A stretch of 64,000 nucleotides of DNA, taken from assembly GCA_009711615.1 (NCBI GenBank), contig VENI01000003.1:62001-126000 (forward strand). The letters run 5' to 3'. This document shows, in pieces, positions 60,177 to 64,000 of this stretch. The DNA comes from Bacillota bacterium (GTDB taxonomy: Bacteria; Bacillota; Desulfotomaculia; Desulfotomaculales; Desulfohalotomaculaceae). The notes under the pieces are model-generated. The model was given only the letters and a program-made list of their open reading frames with translations. It did no database searches and had not been told where the DNA came from. Positions within the stretch are counted from its first letter, which is position 1. Each line of letters begins with the position of its first letter. A program made the translations under genes and the position numbers.

Positions 60177-61778
60177 TTGAATAAGCCACCACAGAATATT
60201 AAAACGGAACAAGATAAAGGTGATGCCATTCCCTTTGGCGCACTATTTATACTGGTAATCGGTGCGTTTATGGCTATTTTGGATACCAGTATTGTAAACG
60301 TGGCTCTGCCAAGAATGATGACAGTGTTTGGCTCTAACACTGAAGACATGCAGTGGGTGCTGACCGGATACATGCTCACTTCTGGCGTGATTATTCCCAT
60401 TACCGGATTTTTGTCAGACCGTTTTGGACATAAAAGAATGTATATCTTTTCGATAATAGCATTTACCATAGGATCAGCCTTTTGCGGAATGGCTTGGAGT
60501 GCTAATTCGTTGATTATTGCTCGGGTAATACAAGCCCTGGGCGGTGGGATGATTATTCCAATTAGCATGTCGATGATTTATCGAATCATTCCCAGGGAGA
60601 AAATAGGTATGGCGTTGGGAATATGGGGGATTTCTGCTGTAATGGCTCCGGCGGTGGGACCCACCCTAGGGGGTTATCTAGTGGATAACTTCAGCTGGCA
60701 TTGGATTTTTACCATTAACATACCGATAGGAATTGCGGCAGTATTTTTGTCTATCAACTATTTACAAGAAACCCCGGTACAGCATAATATAAAGGCGGAT
60801 ATACCCGGCGTAATGCTCAGTGTAGTGGCTTGCTTTGCCCTGTTGCTTGCTCTTAGTGACGGACAGGATAAAGGATGGACATCCCAGTATATTGTTACAC
60901 TGTTTATAATATCAGGTTTCACAACAATGGCATTTGTAATGTGGGAACTATCTATACCCAACCCGTTAATTGATATTCGGTTATTAAAGAACCCGGTTTT
61001 GGTGGCCAGTTTGGTTGGCACTTCTTTATCTACCATTGCACTTTTTTCAGTGGTTTTTTTAATACCTATCTATGCCCAAAACATGTTGGGATATTCCCCC
61101 ATGGAAACAGGCCTTTTAATGATGCCGATGGCCTTTGTGACAGGTTTTATGATGCCCATCAGTGGTAGGCTGTTTGATAAATTTGGTGCCTTTGGACTGT
61201 GCCTTTTTGGTATGACACTGGTGGTGGGTGTTACATACCATCTGCACACATTAACTCTGGAAACAGACTACCGCTACCTGCAATTTCTATTGTGTCTTAG
61301 AGCAATGGGGCTTGGTTTGTCCACCATGCCACTTACCACAGCCGGTATGAACACTATACCCAAGTTTCTAGTAGGAAGGGCCACAGCCTTAAACAACACC
61401 GTAAGGCAGGTGTCGGCTTCCATGGGTATTGCTTATTTGACCTATGTGTTGGTGCAGAGGCAGGCCTATCATTCGGCGGTTCTAAGTGAGAACGTTACGT
61501 TAAGTGCACCAATGACCGGTATAGTAAAGATGCAGATGGAAGGTCAGTTAGCTGGCCAGGGGATAATGGGCAGTGCTGCCGAACAAGGTACATTACAAAT
61601 ACTTTCAGGCATGGTCACCGGCCAGTCATTTATGAATGCCCTAAGTGACACCTTTGTAGTTAGTACCATCATAATTGCGATGGTGCTACCGTTAACCTTC
61701 TTACTCAGCAAAAAGCGGGTGGAGGCAGAACGAAAAAGACAGGAGCGGTTATATGCCCATATGCTTGAAAGCAATTAA
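60177..61778 (+). CDS. DHA2-family (EmrB-like) multidrug MFS transporter
   Basis: A 533-residue drug:H+ antiporter with 14 predicted transmembrane helices. Motif D1 (LDTSIVNVALPRM) and motif A (GFLSDRFGHKRMY) and motif C (GPTLGGYLVDNFSWHWIFTINIPIG) are clear. Start is TTG 60177, 8 nt after GGGGGT. With the two upstream adaptors it forms an EmrAB-like export operon. Confidence 0.94.
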   Translation: MNKPPQNIKTEQDKGDAIPFGALFILVIGAFMAILDTSIVNVALPRMMTVFGSNTEDMQWVLTGYMLTSGVIIPITGFLSDRFGHKRMYIFSIIAFTIGSAFCGMAWSANSLIIARVIQALGGGMIIPISMSMIYRIIPREKIGMALGIWGISAVMAPAVGPTLGGYLVDNFSWHWIFTINIPIGIAAVFLSINYLQETPVQHNIKADIPGVMLSVVACFALLLALSDGQDKGWTSQYIVTLFIISGFTTMAFVMWELSIPNPLIDIRLLKNPVLVASLVGTSLSTIALFSVVFLIPIYAQNMLGYSPMETGLLMMPMAFVTGFMMPISGRLFDKFGAFGLCLFGMTLVVGVTYHLHTLTLETDYRYLQFLLCLRAMGLGLSTMPLTTAGMNTIPKFLVGRATALNNTVRQVSASMGIAYLTYVLVQRQAYHSAVLSENVTLSAPMTGIVKMQMEGQLAGQGIMGSAAEQGTLQILSGMVTGQSFMNALSDTFVVSTIIIAMVLPLTFLLSKKRVEAERKRQERLYAHMLESN

Positions 61779-61813
61779 GAATTCAGGAGTTAGGGGTCAG
61801 AATTCAGAATGAA
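61779..61813 (+). repeat. Heptad repeat copy 10
   Basis: GAATTCA, GGAGTTA, GGGGTCA, GAATTCA, GAATGAA. It starts right at the end of the MFS gene (its TAA stop is 61776-61778). Confidence 0.82.
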
Positions 61814-61855
61814 AACCCAAAATGGGAACGATGAGGGTGTCATTCCCTACGGTGT

Positions 61856-61897
61856 AAAAGAGAATGGCTTTTGAAAAATCAAAAGCCATTCTCTTTT
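61856..61897. terminator. Strong bidirectional terminator overlapping the end of the sensor kinase gene
   Basis: AAAAGAGAATGGCTTTTGA (61856-61874) and its exact reverse complement (61879-61897) form a 19-bp stem with an AAAA loop. The right arm encodes the last residues and stop (KENGF*) of the leftward kinase. Confidence 0.93.
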
Positions 61898-63999
61898 TTA
61901 TCTATTATGTTTTCAAACTCTGCCACTAATTTGCTGTAGTTAATTGGACGGGGAATGGATAAAATACCGTTCTCTTCAGGCGAATCATTAGATTGAATTA
62001 CCAAAAGACGAATCTTTGGCCATACACTTTTAATGTCCTGTTCCGAAATTGTTTTTAAGCTAGCGCTTTCCACTATTAATACTTTTGGACAATAACGATC
62101 GGCCCCAGAAAGGGCAGAGGGTAAGTTTACTGAAGATATTGTATGATAACCTGCTGTTCGCAGTGCTTGTTCTATAGGATATCTTATCATTTCATTGGTT
62201 ATTGCAATAATAGCATCCACGGAGGTTACTTCACCTTTACATTCAGTGGTTAACGTTGGCAGCAGGATGTTAAAAATGGCGCCACCACTTGGGCTGTTAT
62301 CGGCAATAATCCTGCCACCATGGTTGTGAATAATGGCTTGGCACGTCGGTAATCCTAGCCCAGTGCCTCTTTCCTTTGTGGTATAAAATGGGCGAAACAT
62401 ATTTTCCATTGCCTGTGGTGATATTCCAGGCCCATTGTCTTGAATACTTAAATTAATCCAATTATCATTTCCACTTAGGCCTAAAAGCACATGTCCGCCC
62501 GGATCAACTGCTTCAACGGCGTTACGAAGCATATTAAGAATAACCTGTGTTAGTTGACCAGGGTCTGCTGATATTGAGGATACATGCCCAAACTCTGTCT
62601 TTATCTGCACATCTTTAAATACTGCTTCACCTTCAATTAATGGGATTAGCTCTTCCAATAATGTTAATATTTCCAAAGGTTCCGGTTCCATTTCTGCTGG
62701 CTTGCCAAGTAGTAGAAATTCATTTAACAACCTATTTACACGATCTAATTCCCGTATAATTAGGTCAGAGTACCCTGCAACCTTTTCTGGTTTTCGCTGT
62801 CGACCTATTAATTGCAGCATTCCCCTGGCCACTGTGATTGGGTTCCTCAATTCATGGGCTAAGGCCCCAACCATGGTGGCAGTGGTGGCAAAACGTTCGG
62901 CCTGTCTGCCTGCTTCTTGCCAGCGGTGATAATTTGTTCTATCATCAATTATTGTAATCCAGCCAACTATCTTTCCATTGTCAAGTAGTGGTGAGATTTC
63001 CCAATCCAGCCAACGTGGATTAGTTTCAGGTTTATATACTTCCATTTGTCTTTTTATGTTTTTGTGGGGTTTAGAAATAAGGTGTGGTGTCCATGGCCCA
63101 TCATAGTCTGATGCAGGAGTGCCTAATAAAGAAAGGGCATGCTTATTTATTAACTCCTCAAATGATTTATTAGCATAAGTAATATTTCCATTCTGATCAG
63201 TTAAGAGAATAGCACTTCTGATTGCCCCTAAGACCCTTGTTAATTGGTTTTGTAGAAGTTTAAATAGATTATCAATTTCACAAACTATTAGAAATTCTTC
63301 TGCCAGAAGTGGAAGAAGGGATGATGCCTCTTCTTTATCTGATGGAAAAGCTACGCCAATTTCTCCACTTATGCTACTATTATTTATCTTAGTTGTCACA
63401 ACATCTCCATATCCGTTTCCGTTTTTTAAATAGGTATTAACAGGTTCTTTATCCCCTTTAATTAAAGTGTATAATTTATCATTACTTTGACATACCAGCC
63501 AACTGCCCTTAGCATCAAGCAATATAATTAGAGCACTAAGTACCAGGTCAAAAGCCCTCTCTAGAGCTTGACCATCTCCACGAAATAAAGATATTACTAT
63601 ATGATTCATCCGACGAAGGGTTGAAAGTTCAATGGCCCGTTGACCATTATCTAACCCCTCACCTAGGGCAAATTGAAAGCTGGTTAACAATTTTTGCGCG
63701 ATTTTAGCCCGTTCACAGGTCAGAGGTAAAGCCATTTTTTCATTACAGCTACAACCTCTAGCTATTACGCATATCTTATTTGGTAATGGAAAGGCTACCG
63801 CATCATTTCCATTATCGGTCTCAAATTCCTGGCAAGTATTACAATCTCCAGATACTTGATAAGCTGTTTTTATTTCATTTATGCTGAGATCAGTAAAAGG
63901 GGTGTTGCAGTATGGGCAGATCTTTGGGGCATGAAATTGTTGAACTATCCCAGCTTCTAAAATTGCCAGGTTAAGTTGTAAACCAAGGGCAGTACTTTC
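61879..63999 (-). CDS. Large sensor histidine kinase (N-terminus beyond the window)
   Basis: At least 706 residues; the frame stays open to the right edge, so the ATG at 63735 is not the start. Order seen: a cysteine-rich segment with CPYCNT and CNTC (possible zinc ribbon) plus CSCN, a GAF-like region, a PAS domain (IRSAILLTDQNGNITYANKSFEELI), then the kinase core with GALAHELRNPITVARG and NGPGIS..GTGLGLPTCQAII. The last about 115 residues resemble a receiver domain, but the acidic pocket and phospho-Asp are replaced (IAITNE, LIVESAS), so it is a pseudo-receiver. The ligand is unknown. Confidence 0.85.
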   Translation of the reverse strand, partial: ESTALGLQLNLAILEAGIVQQFHAPKICPYCNTPFTDLSINEIKTAYQVSGDCNTCQEFETDNGNDAVAFPLPNKICVIARGCSCNEKMALPLTCERAKIAQKLLTSFQFALGEGLDNGQRAIELSTLRRMNHIVISLFRGDGQALERAFDLVLSALIILLDAKGSWLVCQSNDKLYTLIKGDKEPVNTYLKNGNGYGDVVTTKINNSSISGEIGVAFPSDKEEASSLLPLLAEEFLIVCEIDNLFKLLQNQLTRVLGAIRSAILLTDQNGNITYANKSFEELINKHALSLLGTPASDYDGPWTPHLISKPHKNIKRQMEVYKPETNPRWLDWEISPLLDNGKIVGWITIIDDRTNYHRWQEAGRQAERFATTATMVGALAHELRNPITVARGMLQLIGRQRKPEKVAGYSDLIIRELDRVNRLLNEFLLLGKPAEMEPEPLEILTLLEELIPLIEGEAVFKDVQIKTEFGHVSSISADPGQLTQVILNMLRNAVEAVDPGGHVLLGLSGNDNWINLSIQDNGPGISPQAMENMFRPFYTTKERGTGLGLPTCQAIIHNHGGRIIADNSPSGGAIFNILLPTLTTECKGEVTSVDAIIAITNEMIRYPIEQALRTAGYHTISSVNLPSALSGADRYCPKVLIVESASLKTISEQDIKSVWPKIRLLVIQSNDSPEENGILSIPRPINYSKLVAEFENIIDKKENGF

Positions 64000-64000
64000 A

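Noticed and set aside
63735..63735. ATG at 63735 as start of the right-edge kinase
   Set aside because: The frame is open and cysteine-rich up to the window edge, and no ribosome binding site precedes this ATG; the gene is partial.

Overview
ORGANISM. This looks like a chromosomal segment of a low-to-moderate G+C, endospore-forming anaerobic clostridium, most like Desulfotomaculum-type Peptococcaceae. The signs are futalosine-pathway menaquinone genes (mqnB, mqnD), a ytxC sporulation gene beside thrS, a tungsten-type aldehyde:ferredoxin oxidoreductase, a selenocysteine formate dehydrogenase, an HdrD/DsrK-like iron-sulfur protein, and T-box and infC leaders of Firmicutes type. The genus is inference. 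No tRNA, rRNA, CRISPR array or intact transposon was seen. LAYOUT. (1) 1-7.6 kb: a sugar-acid operon (end of a sugar ABC permease, KDG kinase, zinc alcohol dehydrogenase, KduD, enolase-superfamily dehydratase, AOR, a MoaD-like protein), then GAPDH. Sugar acids appear to converge on 2-keto-3-deoxygluconate and its phosphate, with both a ferredoxin-linked and an NAD-linked aldehyde oxidation nearby. (2) 7.6-16.4 kb: mqnD/mqnB, a nitroreductase, a signalling set (hybrid kinase, CheR, REC-PAS kinase) and a DUF421 membrane protein. (3) 16.4-22.7 kb: a three-subunit molybdenum hydroxylase divergent from yqeC and a MocA-like gene (the selenium-dependent hydroxylase signature), then an HdrD-like protein. 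(4) 23-29.1 kb: ytxC, T-box-thrS, infC-rpmI-rplT, ktrA, trmH. The rplT reading frame lacks about 29 internal residues. (5) 29.4-34.6 kb: an accessory island (TetR/SMR pair between duplicated flanks, a second SpoU methylase, a C45 hydrolase, a decapitated reverse-transcriptase fragment, an EamA transporter). (6) 34.9-48 kb: housekeeping genes yqzL, pheS, pheT, zapA, polX, a 3-methyladenine glycosylase, a NIF3-like protein, a U32 peptidase/RlhA-like protein and mutS2. (7) 48.1-64 kb: a sugar-diacid chemoreceptor, a two-subunit NAD(P)-type formate dehydrogenase (FdhA with in-frame UGA and SECIS hairpin), a nitroreductase, a FIST / GGDEF-EAL pair, a YfcE-like phosphodiesterase, a tripartite efflux operon and a large sensor kinase cut by the window edge. 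CROSS-CUTTING. Three W/Mo-pterin enzymes (AOR, molybdenum hydroxylase, formate dehydrogenase) and probable selenium use share the window. A family of 7-bp-periodic repeats ending in GAATRAA occupies at least ten intergenic sites; one supplies the ribosome binding site and the start-codon A of mutS2, and one sits between the thrS promoter and its T-box. Two genes (kdgK, cheR) lack any standard start codon where the conserved protein begins and have an ATA there behind a good Shine-Dalgarno sequence.
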